Assembly (NCBI RefSeq): GCF_901709675.1
Contig: NC_051097.1
Span: 3,460,539-3,524,538, forward strand
Length of the DNA stretch: 64,000 nt
DNA from: Syngnathus acus
Lineage: Eukaryota > Chordata > Actinopteri > Syngnathiformes > Syngnathidae
Direction: 5' to 3'
Shown here: positions 46,503 through 58,738 of the stretch, piece after piece
Layout of the letters: every line of letters begins with the position of its first letter
How positions within the stretch are numbered: position 1 is the stretch's first letter
Notes under the pieces: generated by a model
Seen by the model: only the letters and a program-made list of their open reading frames with translations
Database searches by the model: none
Told to the model about the DNA's origin: nothing
Position numbers and translations under genes: made by a program

Positions 46503-49500
46503 ATGGGGGACGTGGTTTCCTCTCACCTGGATGAAGGCAAGCGGGAGATGATTACAGGTATGAGAGGAGGGTGTGCCTCAACAACACCCTCTAATTTGGC
46601 ACAAAGCCCAAACAGGAACGACATTTTGGTTTGAGTCACATTTTATTTGCCAGCAATTAGTCCGCCGTTGCTCGTCGCTGTACAGTGTAGCCCATAAGCA
46701 ATGTCAAATATCGCGAAACACAAATGCACCGGTTTCTTCGTTACTTATTTAACTACTTTTGCTCATATTAAGCCGCCCAAAATAGATTATCAATAACAAT
46801 CATTAGTTGACGAGGGAATCGACAGAATTGCTCGCAAGTGTCACCCACCACCACCTTACCCCGTGTCAGTACAAAAACATCACATTTGATCACAGCGGAG
46901 TATTCTACTCAAGCTTACGAAAGAGTTGTGTTGCCCAATGTGCTGCTGGCCCTCTTCCCAGACATAATAAGTAGGTTTTCCCAAAAGCGAGTATGTTTGT
47001 ATAAATTGGTAGTGGCTGCTATGTATTTGAGTCTCGGATTCCTCCAGCCTCCCACTGACGTGTGGATCCGTAGATTGTGTGGGATTCATTCCAACCGAGG
47101 CTACGTGGGGCAGAGGAGACGTGTCGAGGCCGGTGTCTTGACTTCTAAACACTCTCCACTGAAAAGAGCGAGCTGGGCAAAGGCTTTCAAGCAACTTGGG
47201 AAAAGGGAACACATAACGATGAGGCTCATTAAAAGACGTTTGCTTTAAGTTCACAGCCGACATGAAAGAATTCAAACGACATACGAGTACATAAAAAGCG
47301 ATGTTTCCTCGCACTGCCAAGCCGTATGATGAAATACATGATCTTTGTTTGGGTCATTTTGCTCGTAATTTTTTAACTGTGTACCGTAGATAGGAGTCGT
47401 TCATATGTCGAGTAGATATCACCCACGGGTGTCAAACGCAACGCCCGGGGGCCAGATACGACCCGCCACACCATTTTATGTGGCTCGCGAAGACAAATTG
47501 TGCATCAAATTCGTGTGTCATTACTAGAATTGCAAATTGTCTTCACTTTTAATATGTTTATTTTTAAATATTTGACCAGTTTTTACTCGTCTGATTTGAA
47601 AACGACTTATTTGTCAGTTTGTTTTGTAGCTTTTACTGTTTATAATATGAGGTGTTCATACCTTTATTTGGGTTGACAGTCATAATGGCCCTCCGAAAGA
47701 AGCTATGACTACAATGCGGTCCGCGAAAAAAATGGGTTTGACACCCCTGAATGAGGACATCAGTTACTCGACAGAATACGTGAAACACGATGCTATGTGG
47801 ACTCAAAGCTGTTGAGAAATTATTGAACTCTGCATTTTCAAAGGCAAGCTACAGGATGATATTTGGGGACTACTACACAAAGCTGACCTTCACATGGCAG
47901 GCTGACTCCTTTCTGGATGAGTGCCCACATTCACAATCTCTTGAGTGAATTGTGCTCATACCAACATATAGGCCGTTTTTTGCCTTGACACTACTTTTCC
48001 TCTTCTCTGGCACTCAACTTGGCTCAGTTTTGCAAGGCTGGACAAAACAGAAAACTGCAAAAACCACACTGCAGTGAATGCATTAGTCAGAAAGAGCCAC
48101 GCTCATTGCTAAAAAAAACAGCAATAGATGAGGAATTAGCATCTCCTGTATTTACCTCTTAGCAGGTGACTGAAGGTCACCATAAAATTTATTTTCAGAA
48201 GTGTCAGAGCAATGGAGACCTTGGTCGAAATACCTCAAGCTAAGAAAATAGTGTCAGTATTTAATGTAAATTCCAGTCATGCATCATCAGGTGCCGCAAA
48301 GGTGAATCTAGTCGACCAATGAGCGACGTGTATTAGTAAACATCTCCCATAATGTATGATTGTATCGGAACGACCCGCTTTTAGTTCCAAAAAACAATAC
48401 TTGATAGTGCATGCTTTTGTGAATAGAAAAGTGAAAATTGTCAGTAGACCGATGTTTAGCTGTTCAGTGAAAAAAAAACACCTTTCAACCTGAAAATGCA
48501 TGGACAAAGAGATGAGAAGAAAATGAGTTCAATCAGTTGACCTTGCACGCATCCATTTTACATACTGTGTACTGAATGTAAAATATATTGAAGCAAATAA
48601 AAAAAAAAAAAAAAACTGGTCTGAGGTATCTGTTGTGGCACTGAACCCAACAATGGGCTCTCAGAAATACTGAACACCATTGCACGCTGTCTAATGGCTT
48701 AAACAGGTTTTGTAATTATGACTTCTACGAATCTAATTTGCTGCCCAGATCTTGTTGATCCTCACAAACAGTTTTTATGCATCTCATAAAAATAACAGCA
48801 ATCAACCCATTTGATTCACACTAATTGACTTTGGGACCAAATGATCTCAGAGCCCCGTATTATGTTTTTTCTTGGTTTTCATCCAACTATCTTACTCTGT
48901 GAATAGATTGTCTCAGGTGTCATTTGTTGTTGATGGTCAAAAGGCGTTGTCTTTACTGGAAGTTGATCTAGGAGCCAGACAAACTATACATACTGTAAGA
49001 TGGAACTTTTGACATCCATTTGAGAGGACTGACAGGTTAATGTATGATTCTGATTCGCTTTAATGGTTTGGAGTTTCAGCACCCTTTTCTCTTTGGCATT
49101 TGACAACCTGCAAATGTTTGTTTCCATGAGTATTTTTAGATGCCATTGTGATGTGGCGTGGAATGAGAATTCATTTGGTGTATTTGTGTGTGCAGATGCA
49201 TTTTGTCTCAGATTACAAAAAAATGCAAATTGTAAATGAATGTAGATAATAAAATGTTTTAAGAAGAAGAGAAATCTACAATTTGACCCTTTAAACCACC
49301 ACCACCACCCACTCCTTACTCTTTGCTTAACTTTTGCGCTGCCTTTTTGACTCCATATGGTGTGTATGGTAACTCCTAAGGGCACATTACTGTGTGATCA
49401 CTATGAAAATGGTAATTATTTTGTGTGTAAGAGAGCAGGGACGTGCAGTTAAATGGGCATCAATTATACATTGCCTTTCGCTATTCGCGGGCTGGTCATT

Positions 49501-52500
49501 TCTCGATACCCCGTGAATTGTAGGGATCGACTAAAATGTTATGTACCCCCAAAAAATAAGGGTTAAGACAAAATTAATTAAAGTGTTATGTTTTTGACTG
49601 TCTGTGGACGAGAGAAGGGAGTGGAAGGGAGCATGAGCTGTGCAATGTATCAGAAGCGCCATAAAAGGGCAGGCCAGTAGCAACCTTGAAGATATTCCCC
49701 TTCGCTAAGCTAGCCTGATAGAGCTCGTCTCTTCAAACCAGCATCCAAGTTTGCAAACTTCCTTTGTGCTAGGACAGCAGGCAATTGAGTTTCTTTACCT
49801 GCTGATTGAATAGAAACAAGTAGAAAAACCTGTGGCATGGCTTGTAACTTCAGAACCTAAGTTCTCCACTACTGCCTGCGACACTAGTACGCATGACACT
49901 GCTATGATTCATTATCACCTAAATTCTGATTTGGTGTTAGTTTTTAATGGAACCATTTGCATCTCGATTTGCGCTACCATTGTTTGTGCATGATGAATGA
50001 TCACAAAGTCGATGCTCCAGATATGACACAGGATTGATTTCTTTCGTGTGTTTGTGCGTGGCCAAAATATACCTAAAGCATGATTTTTAGCCATGAAATG
50101 TATATGCTGGGCAGATAAAACACTCATTTGAAGTTTAAATCATTCCAAACAACTTGGGTGATTCATTCATTTGTTCTTGCTGTCGAATCACATTGTCACA
50201 GGATGATCCTCCCATGACCCCACAAAACACTTGCAACACACTCGCATGTTAGCTCATAACGTTGTCATCAAAAAGTTTGAATAGCAAAATTCAGTCCATG
50301 CAAAGTTACCACCAAACAAGACAAATGTCCTTGGTTGGTTTTGAATAATATACAAATGTAAAGTACACGTTACCAAGTGTATTACAATATTTAAGACTGT
50401 ATTGTGTCAAATGGTTAAGACCAAAACAGCAGCTAGCATCATGATAGCTATGATTTGTCAATTCATATTGGTCATTGTGTTACCAACAAGGTCAGAGTTG
50501 GTTATGGTTCTGTCAGTTTACATTTCAAAGGCAGCTTGCCAACTCTTATGGTTAAAAGCTGCCAGGCGGAAATAGACCAACCGTTTGGTAGTCTCCTGAA
50601 ATTCCCAATGGCCACAACTCACCTGAATGAAGGAAATGTTTTTGCTGTCCTTCTTATATGGACCAGACACTTTCTGAAGAAAAAAAGACATGTATATAAA
50701 AAAGAATGAACTACACAGAATAAATGACTCGTTTTATCATCATGATTTCTGTGGCATTGGTTCCCTAACCTGGAATGTTTTACAAAAAGGGCAACTAGTG
50801 GAAAATAAAGAGTTATTACATTTTTAGGTGAGTAATGATGCATAGACTTAGTGCTCTCAAACCTTTTTCAGGATATGGATAGTCTTTAGACCACATAAGC
50901 AGTATCCCAGTATAATATTTTCATCTCGCTAACAAAATGCACCTAGACTGGTCCCCTTGAACTACACAACACACACCCATTGGAACAAAAATAACCTTCC
51001 CTGAGAGCTATTTGTGTCATTCTCAAATTGTTTTTGAGTCATCTAGTCTTTGAATATTTTGACTGTACTAAATATAAAAACACACGATGCATTTATTAAG
51101 TTCTGGTGTCACTTTTTTTCTTCGACACATTCTTGTCACATCAGTGCTACCATGTCAGCGCTTTGCTTCCTGCTCTCCAACTTCAGGTCAACTCCTTTTT
51201 TCCTTTTGTCCCGTCCATAAACATATCACAGTCAACACTGTCTGCTGCCGATGGAGCCAAATACATCGACTCACTTTTCCAGCACCGGAACGTGGGAAAG
51301 ACGCACATCCCCTCCGATATTTTCTTGGACGGAGTGTTGAGGAAAAATAATTAGGAGGAGTAGAACTAGGTCAAATAGTGGGGAGACCGTTATACAAGAA
51401 TGGAAACTAATGGGTTTTGATTGATCTGTAGAGGAAGACACTGCTCTAAATCAGGTCTGCAACTGACAATGACTATTACCGTATTTTCCGCACCATAAGG
51501 CGCACTTAAAAGTCTTTAATTTTCTCAAAAAAACGCACCTTTGCGTGGACCAAATTCCAAAATCTGTAAAGTTGCTTTGTGTGGCTTCTGTATTATACAG
51601 GCGTAATATGAAGACCCGATGAACCAATCAGAGGACGTTACCTTTTACATAGATCGGGGCAAAAAAAACAATTAGAGGACTGTACATAACCCGTTGAGCA
51701 CGTACCTCCGCCGCCATTGATAAATAAATGCTATCGTTTGTGCAAAGAAAACAGCATTAGGACCCTCTAAAATGGCATAGACAAAGAGACATACTTATGA
51801 GGCACTATTCAAGCTTCCTGGAAACCCAGGATCATTGCCGAAGAGCACCGTGACAACGACGAGACAATGACGAGGGAACTTGGCATGTTTAATGGCGAAC
51901 TTGCCCAACTGTTTAATTTGGATACAGAAGTTGAGGACTTGGACTGATTTGCGTATGAATATCGATTAACAATAATCTGAGTACAGTAGAGTACATGGTT
52001 AAACAATAGAATAAAGTACAACCGAACTCACTGTCTTGCTCCTGTGACGTTTTATTTTTTGTTTGTTTACCGTAAGTCATGGCATACATGCGCCCTATAA
52101 TGCGGTGCACCCTATGTGTGGATTAAATACAAAATAGACCCTGCAATTGAGTCTGCGCCTTTTAACTAGAAGCGCCTTATCATGTGGGAAATATGGTATT
52201 TGTAGTGTAATCTCTCGTTTGTCGAGGATAATTGGTTCCAAGATACTCATACAGTCCCAGACCATGACGGTCCCAGTACCCCATATCCTGAAGACAAGCA
52301 GACTAAGGATATGGGTTACTGGAACCATGTCCTGTGGTCTGATGAGACCAAGATAAACACAAGATAAACATATTTGGTTCAGATGGTGTCCAGCGTGTGT
52401 GGCGGCAACCAAATGAAGAGTACAAAGACAAGTGCATGGTGGTGGTAGCGTCATGGTCTGGGGCTGTATGAGTGCTGCTGGCACTGCTACAGTTCATTGA

Positions 52501-54997
52501 GGGAACAATGAATGCCAACATGTACTGTGGAGTACTGAAGCAGAGCATGATCCCCTCCCTCCATAAACTGGGCCGCAGAGTAGTATTCCAATAAGATAAC
52601 GACCCCAAACACACCTCCAAGACGACCACTGCCTTCCTAAAGAAGCTGAGGGCAAAGGTGATGGACTGGCCAAGCATGTCCCCAGACCTAAACCCTATTG
52701 AACATCTGTGGGGCATCCTCAAACGGAAGGTGGAGGAGCGCAAGGTCTCCAACTTCCCCACCAGCTCCGTGATGTCATAATGGAAGAGTGGAAGAGGATT
52801 CCAGCGGCGACCTGTGAAGCTCTGGTGAACTCCATGCCTAAAAGGGTTACTGCGGTGCTGGAAAATAATGGTGGCCACCCAAAATATTGACATTTGGGTC
52901 CAATTTTGACATTTTCAGTTGGGGTGTACTCACTTTTGTTGCAAGCATTTTACACATTCATTGTTGTATTTTGAGTTACTTTGAAGTAACAATACATTTA
53001 CTTTGCTATCCAAGCTCTACAGTGACTACTTAACATTGTCTGTGTCATTTCTTCAGTGTTATCCCATGACAAGATATAATTAAAACATTGCAGAAATGAG
53101 AGGGGTCTACTCACTTTTGTGAGATATATATATATTATATATGTATATATATTATATACATTATATATATATATAATATAGAGGCCTGTGGAATAATTGG
53201 AACTGCAACTAACGATGAGTCTGATGGTGAAAGCGCTGGAGTGGGTGGCGGCAGTCAAAAAACAAAATCCCGGACAATTTTGAAATTCCCTCCGGACATT
53301 TTTTTCGGTCTCAAAAGTAGGGCATGTCCAGGAAAAAGAGGACGTCTGGTCACCCTAAACTGGAGCTATAATAGATTCAAACAAGCCAACATGCAAAAAA
53401 TGCTTGAGAGGTTTGATAATACCTTTTCTTTTTTTTTTAAACTTAGTTAAAACAAATCCAAAATTGAAAAAACATTTGCAGTACCCTCATACTGTCTGCT
53501 GATGCGTTGTCAGTCTTTTACATTCCCCACTGTAAGTTTGTGTGTCTGTTTTCACCTGCAGTGAAGACTGGAGATGTGATGAGACAGTTCAGTGAAGTCT
53601 ATAAGCAACAGTACACCGTCGCTCTCTTCAACTGCGTCCGCTACGAGATAGAAGGAGGTGGTGGGCCTCAATCACAGTTGCTCCACAGAAAGGCAAGTTT
53701 GTAAAGCAGTTTTCTGTCATAACCGCAAGGAAAGCCTCTAACGACCAGGCTAATTAAAGGCTATGCAGTTAAACAGCATTCCCTCATGAGTGTAGTGTTG
53801 TTCCAACACTACACTCATGAGGGAATAAAGATTAACTCTTTATTATCCTGTGATTACATACTATATTCTGCACAATGTTTCCCAGCATATAGAAATTGTC
53901 ATATACACACATTGCAAGAGACATGTTGAAAATTCTGCCTTTACATAGATCTTAATGCTTCATTTGTAGTTGTGTGGAACCTTGACAGATTCCATATTAT
54001 ATTCAGTGATACCTTAGGATACATATTTAATTTTTTCCTTGACCATGCTCCTACCTCAAAATGAATCGAAATGCTATTAATTTTTTCCAGCTTGCTACCC
54101 CAAAACCTCAAGATTTTAAAAAAAAATTGTTTTAGAGACAAAAATGCACTGAACTATTGTACTTTGTAAAATCATATAACAATGACATAATTAAACACAT
54201 TTTTGTCACCCCCTTGTCCTATAATTGTGATGCCCATTCTGGTTTGTGTGCCCTGGCCAACAGGGGTACAATAGCAGACCTACGGATATAGTGTGCTGGA
54301 AACTCAGCTCCTCTCTTATCTGTTCAGGACAACAATATTAGCCGTTCTTTGCAGGGGAGAAAGAATATACTGAGTTTTGTAATTGTTTGTCTACATTATT
54401 TGCAACACTACAATGCTTTTCCCATTTAAAGTAATAGAAATGTATGCAAACCCAATTGTCAAATGAGAAAAATAGGTTTACCTCTGTGAGATACTAACTC
54501 GTAAACATAAACAATCATATTACCTTTGCACACATGATAATACACAACATCACAACAAAGCCAAAAGTAAATACTTAAGAATGCTTTAGTCGATCGAAGT
54601 CATGACAGATATTTTTTAGGTGTTTCTAAATTGTAAAATATTCCACTGTATACTTTTAACACTGATGTGATTTGTTAATAATTTCAAGAATATAAAATGT
54701 CTTTTACGTGGAACTTACATAAAAAAATAATACGTCAAATTAGTCCAGATGATAAAGCAAGTATGTCCTTGCTCAGCAGCGTGACTCATAAGCCACACTA
54801 ACTATCTTGAGATTTTTTTTTTATATGAAGATGAGCAACAAAAAACGAGTTGCCGGGTGATTTATCAAAAAAGACCCTGACAGAAAAATGTGACAGAACT
54901 CATTCTAATAATTATAACAGCCATCCAAGTCCTCAATCCGAAAAGTAGCCTCAGTCCATCAAACTGCCAACACCATATTTGGCTGTTGGCCTGATGG

Positions 54998-55056
<59 letters not shown>

Positions 55057-56442
55057 CATGCTATTTTTACGAAGAATGCAGTGAAGTATGCAGTCCTTTT
55101 ACTAAGTACTTTTTCACATAGGGTGAGTAAGGTGTTTGTTTTTTTTAGCTTTTAATAAGTAAATGCAATTAATTTTGAAAATGCAGAAACCATGAAACGG
55201 GTAGAGAGATTACCTTCAATAGTGATCTCTCTTTAAAACAGCACTTTTTTTAATCATCATTTTGGTGTTTGTCATGCATGCTTTTCATGCAGTAGAAAGT
55301 GGTGCACATTTCACACATAATCAGAGTTGTTGGAATTCTCTTGTAGCGTTTAATTCCTCATAATTTGAAGGACAAGTGTGTGTCCCCGTGACGTCACCTA
55401 CTCATACAGTATTAAATAATCAAAGACAACCTAAAAGCTGTATCTATTGTCTTTTTGTTGTACTACTTTACTTTTATCTTGTATACAAAAAAGGAAATCT
55501 TGACAATTTCGTCAGTCACCAGCATGCAGAAAGGTTTTCTGTCAGAAAATACAGAATGTACATATAACAATATGTTGGAAATGACAAAACCAACAATTTA
55601 GGTTGATTGAATTCAAGTGAAAAGAAATACATCAATTTATTTTGTGTAGAACCACCCTAATCTTCTCCCCTCCCCTTCCTTCTACCCAACTAAGACTATG
55701 GAGTAAAAGCTTTTAGGGCAAGAAAAAACATGCTTAAGCTTTTCTTCTATTATGACTATAAATACTTTTTTTTTTCAGGATCCTTTGGCTGGCCGTTCAA
55801 TCTTTTCAGGGAATTTGTTCCAGTACCTAGAGGAGAATCGCAAATGGAGAAATCGTTTTGTATCAGTGCCGAACAACTATAGCATCAACCTATATGAGAG
55901 CAAATCAGTGGGTTCACTTTTCTTGCAACTTCATCTAATTTTAGCTTGGTCATTACCATATGTAATTGTTTATTCATTTTATTTTTTAATTTCAACAGGC
56001 ACATGAGCGGAGTCTACATCCCAAAGTAACCATCAACTGTGCTGGCTACAAGGCCCTGACCTCCATTGAGGATTACATTGAACTGATTGACACCAGCCTT
56101 CCAGGTACATAGTAGACCGACAATCATCTCGTTCCTTTAGTGCTAGTAATAGCATAGCTACGTAGTTGGAACAATTGCTGTACAAAACTTGCGTGTATGA
56201 TAAATCATTAACTAAACAGTGAAGGCATGCTATTTGCCAATTTCTTAATTATTTTGTTCTGTACCTCGTTTTAGATGTCAAAGCCAAATTGGGCAGCAGT
56301 CCTTTTATCAGGTGTGCAACACAGTTCCCACTCATCCTATGGCACCCGTACGCCCGCCATCATTACTTCTGTGTAATGACTGAGAAGGAGCAGCAGAAGT
56401 GGCATGCCGTCTTGCAAGATTGCGTCCGGCACTGTAACAATG
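46503..56442 (+). CDS. niban2: Niban apoptosis regulator 2 (FAM129B), first five coding exons, continues off the window
   Basis: Niban2 is a PH-domain protein of cytoplasm and cell junctions linked to ERK signalling and cell survival. Exons: 46503-46557, 53562-53692, 55779-55907, 55999-56104, 56275-56442, in phase, giving 196 codons plus one base. The start [18 protein letters not shown] matches the family N-terminus. Exon 2 encodes [19 protein letters not shown]; exons 3-5 encode the PH-like fold ([20 protein letters not shown], then [18 protein letters not shown] and [15 protein letters not shown]). Intron 2 uses a GC donor. The family protein is ~750 residues, so about three quarters is missing to the right; intron 5 exceeds 7.5 kb. 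Confidence 0.95.
47424..47749. mobile_element. hAT-type MITE, 326 bp, inverted relative to the 18053 copy
   Basis: The ends read CACGGGTGTCAAACGC and GGGTTTGACACCCCTG, and the interior is the reverse complement of the element at 18053-18378 (for example GACAGTCATAATGGCCCTCC against GGAGGGCCAATATGACTGTC). Both copies are 326 bp. No clear 8-bp duplication remains around this one, suggesting it is older or the flanks have mutated. Confidence 0.8.
51187..51354 (+). other. Unidentified exon-like reading frame with stop
   Basis: After a pyrimidine-rich stretch and AG (51185-51186; a second AG option at 51229-51230), a frame encodes [20 protein letters not shown], then [20 protein letters not shown] and TAG. 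Its mixed, non-repetitive composition looks protein-like and differs from surrounding intron. I do not recognise the protein. It could be a terminal exon of a nested gene, an alternative niban2 end, or a fragment of a processed copy or transposon. Confidence 0.3.
51479..52198 (+). mobile_element. Internally deleted pogo-like DNA transposon
   Basis: The ends are inverted: CCGTATTTTCCGCACCATAA (51479) and CTTATCATGTGGGAAATATG near 52176-52195. Inside, remnants of both ends of a transposase frame can be seen: [11 protein letters not shown] near 51785 (typical of the N-terminal helix-turn-helix of pogo/Tigger proteins) and [17 protein letters not shown] before TGA near 51945. The catalytic core is missing. 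A truncated sister copy is at 58130-58245. Confidence 0.7.
52243..53125 (+). pseudogene. Tc1-like transposase relic
   Basis: The catalytic domain is readable: a [12 protein letters not shown]-like segment near 52314-52350, a [15 protein letters not shown]-like segment near 52440, DNDPKHTSK near 52597, then [17 protein letters not shown] from 52679, with a C-terminus ending [11 protein letters not shown] at 52887. Stops and indels break the frame. The 3' end carries the usual Tc1 tail repeat 'GGTCTACTCACTTTTGTGAG'. The N-terminal DNA-binding half is missing; the left boundary is a Tigger-like scrap at 52206-52242. Confidence 0.85.
53127..53180. repeat. AT-rich (TA)n stretch
   Basis: Interrupted TA repeats directly follow the Tc1 3' end. 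Tc1 elements insert at TA, so this may have been a target-rich site. Confidence 0.85.
53562..53692 (+). CDS. niban2: niban2 coding exon 2 with a non-canonical GC donor
   Basis: The acceptor is TTTTCACCTGCAG. The exon encodes [18 protein letters not shown], then [15 protein letters not shown] and ends HRK. The splice donor is AAG|GCAAGT, a textbook GC-AG intron start. The next GT (six bases further) would shift the frame into exon 3, whereas the GC site joins HRK to [15 protein letters not shown] in phase. Confidence 0.9.
53778..53826. repeat. Perfect 23-bp hairpin with 3-nt loop
   Basis: Positions 53778-53800 (ATTCCCTCATGAGTGTAGTG then TTG) are exactly complementary to 53804-53826, separated by TTC. 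There is no recognised transposon terminus outside the stem. It lies 86 bp into niban2 intron 2. Confidence 0.95.
55003..55051. repeat. (TA)n microsatellite
   Basis: Around 24 uninterrupted TA units in niban2 intron 2. Cruciform-prone; length probably polymorphic. Confidence 0.97.
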
Positions 56443-56559
56443 GTAAGAAAAACCAGAAAAATGTCATTGTTCAAACATGCACATGACACCGTTAGCACTC
56501 TCAAATTAAAATGTACTGTAACCATCTGAGATGGAAAAAAGAGAAGACACTGGTGATTT

Positions 56560-56858
56560 TAGCAACAACAAAAGACCTGGAAGATAGTGGATAACACTGG
56601 TAAAGAAAAAAAAAAACCTTCAAAGATGTTGACTAACTCAAGAACATTCTCCAGGAAGTAGATGTTTGTGAGTCAAAGACAACAAGCAAGAGAAGACATC
56701 ATGAGACTGAAAAGTTCACCGTGAGATGTAAACCATTGGTGAGTGTCAAAAATAGGAAAGCCATATTAGAGTTTTGCCAAACCTCTCAAAGAAACCCTTT
56801 CATGGTTCTTGAAGGACATCCTGTGGACAATTGAGGCAAAGATCCACTTCCACTAGAG
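56560..56858 (+). mobile_element. Tc1-like relic, left half (split by hAT insertion)
   Basis: The sequence contains Tc1-type segments such as AGATGTAAACCATTGGTGAG, CCATATTAGAGTTTTGCCAA and TCCTGTGGACAATTGAGGCA in the order seen in active fish Tc1 elements. It stops at the hAT element at 56859 and resumes at 57707. Confidence 0.75.
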
Positions 56859-57698
56859 CAGTGGTTCCCAAACTTTTGCAGGCTGGCGCCCCCTTTGGCT
56901 CCCCAGTGAATTCCTAGCGCCCCCCCCCCCCCCCCCAAGGACCGGCATTTATATAAATAAATAATACATTTATATAAATAAATAAATAAATAATACATTT
57001 ATAATATCATTACCATTACGTTGAATTAGTGGGAGCACTGAGTTTGTTTCTCAGAAACGAGCCGGTCCCATCTAGACGTAATCGGAGACAATGACACCCG
57101 AAGTGATTTAAGGTTTGTCTTTTATTGCAGGATGCTTGGTCTCCATGTGTTGAAGCAGTTTTGAATGCTTCACTGCCTGGTTAGTTAGCCTGTCGCCACA
57201 TATTAGCTTTGCGGGCTCGACTGGGGAAACATGTCACGTGACCGGGACGAGTGTCTTGACCTGAATTAATTGATCGTCGATAAAAAAAAAAAATTCTGTG
57301 CGGCTTGGCGGCCCGGTACCAAGTGACCCACGGACCGGTACCGGTCCGCGGCCCGGTGGTTGGGGACCACTGCCCTAACCAGCTCAACACAACACAACAC
57401 GGCGCGTTCTGGCGAGTCCCCAATTTCATGTTGACTTGAACTCAAGATGATGTTGACCGCCAGAATGCGGTTTTTATTATAAGATAAAATTCTGAACATT
57501 ACAAGCTTGAAATTACAAACCTGAGCTTTTGCTTTTGTAGTCTATGCTGTCGGATCTGACTGGGCCAGAGCGGCGTGTTGTGTACAAATCGACTACCGCC
57601 CCCCTACCGCCCCCCTACCGCCCCTTTCTTCCTCACCGCCCCCCCAGATCTTTCCACCGCCCCCAGGGGGGCGGTACCGCCCACTTTGGGAACCACTG
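56859..57698. mobile_element. hAT element inserted in a Tc1 relic, with exact 8-bp target duplication
   Basis: The terminal inverted repeats are CAGTGGTTCCCAAA (from 56859) and GGGAACCACTG (ending 57698). CACTAGAG is present on both sides (56851-56858 and 57699-57706). Within it are C-rich segments (56921-56938 and 57596-57665) and part of another hAT-like end ('CGGCCCGGTGGTTGGGGACC', about 57345-57365), so it may itself be composite. No transposase frame survives. Confidence 0.85.
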
Positions 57699-57706
57699 CA
57701 CTAGAG

Positions 57707-57965
57707 TGATGGGAAAATGCGTATGGAGAAGTAATTGCCCATGAACCAAAACATAGCACCTCAATAGTGAAGCATGGCAATGGTAGTGGTGGCTTGGGCA
57801 AGAATGGCTGAAAATTGAACTGGTTCCCTTCTGTTTATTGATGACGTGACCACTGGCAAAAGGAATTTTGGTGTGTTCCGTCCAATATTATCTGCTCATG
57901 TAGCATCACAGTGCAGATGGACAATGAACCTGCTCTCCAAAGCAACTAGAGTTTTTGAAAGCAAA
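57707..57965 (+). mobile_element. Tc1-like relic, right half
   Basis: Continues the 56560-56858 relic: 'CATAGCACCTCAATAGTGAA' and 'GCATGGCAATGGTAGTGGTG' (the KHGGGSVM-type block), then the 'ATGGACAATGAACCTGCTCT' (DND.P) region. Removing the hAT element and one CACTAGAG copy joins the two halves continuously. Confidence 0.75.
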
Positions 57966-58129
57966 GAAATTGAATGATAATGATAGAACTTTATTCATCC
58001 CACAGCGGGGAAATTAACTTGACACAGCAGCGTACAGAGTGCAAGAATTCAAGAAACAAGTGCTAAATGTAAAAATGGATAAATAACAGACAAGGACAAA
58101 GACAATTGCCGCTAGTAGCGGGAGAGACG

Positions 58130-58245
58130 AAACACATGAACTTGGTATGATTAATGGCGAACTTGCTCAACTGTTTAATTTGGATACAGAAGATGAGGAT
58201 TTTGATGGATTAACCCAAAGCGCCTTATGGTACGGAAAATACAGT
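58130..58245 (+). mobile_element. Truncated copy of the pogo-like element, right end
   Basis: The [17 protein letters not shown]-like segment and right terminus GCGCCTTATGGTACGGAAAA match the element at 51479-52198. The left part is absent. Confidence 0.75.
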
Positions 58246-58738
58246 AAGTGAAAGTCGTTCAAACTCAAAAATGAGTGTGACGCTTGTAAAGTCTATATTT
58301 TTGACAACTGAATATTACGCAGTCATGCACAAGTAGTAATTAAAAATGTCCACATGAGGTAAGGTAAACAGTACATGTCTTTGATCTACTGCCTATCATA
58401 TGCTTGTGTTATAAAAATGTCAGAAACACTTTGTGTGAATCATGAGAGGTTTGAGTTTGTGGACAGGACACAAAGTTCCTAATATTTCTGTGTTGCGGTT
58501 ATGGTCACAGAGTGAAGAAAATGGCTGATGTTGCTCTCACTTTGTCCTCTTAACAGAATTAGGAAACAAAGTTAGGCGCTGTCTCAGTTGAAGCTGCCTT
58601 TGTGCTGCTGTTCTTGGAATGAAAGTGGTTTACAATCAGTTAGTGATGCATGCTTTGCTAAAAAGGAATCTCTAGCTGGCTGCCACACTGTTGTTGTAAA
58701 GGAAAGAGGGAGTCTATGCTCAGAACCATAACTTCTAT

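Larger units (their letters stand above)
46558..53561. other. niban2: niban2 intron 1
   Basis: A seven-kilobase intron holding the inverted hAT MITE (47424-47749), an unidentified exon-like frame (51187-51354), a pogo-like deletion derivative (51479-52198) and a Tc1 copy (52243-53125). A region at 46838-47320 is open on both strands for ~140 codons, but neither product resembles a known protein. Confidence 0.7.

Noticed and set aside
46838-47320. Open frames of 136 and 146 codons on opposite strands
   Set aside because: They lie in niban2 intron 1 near the promoter, both strands are open, and neither product has a recognisable motif or splice context.
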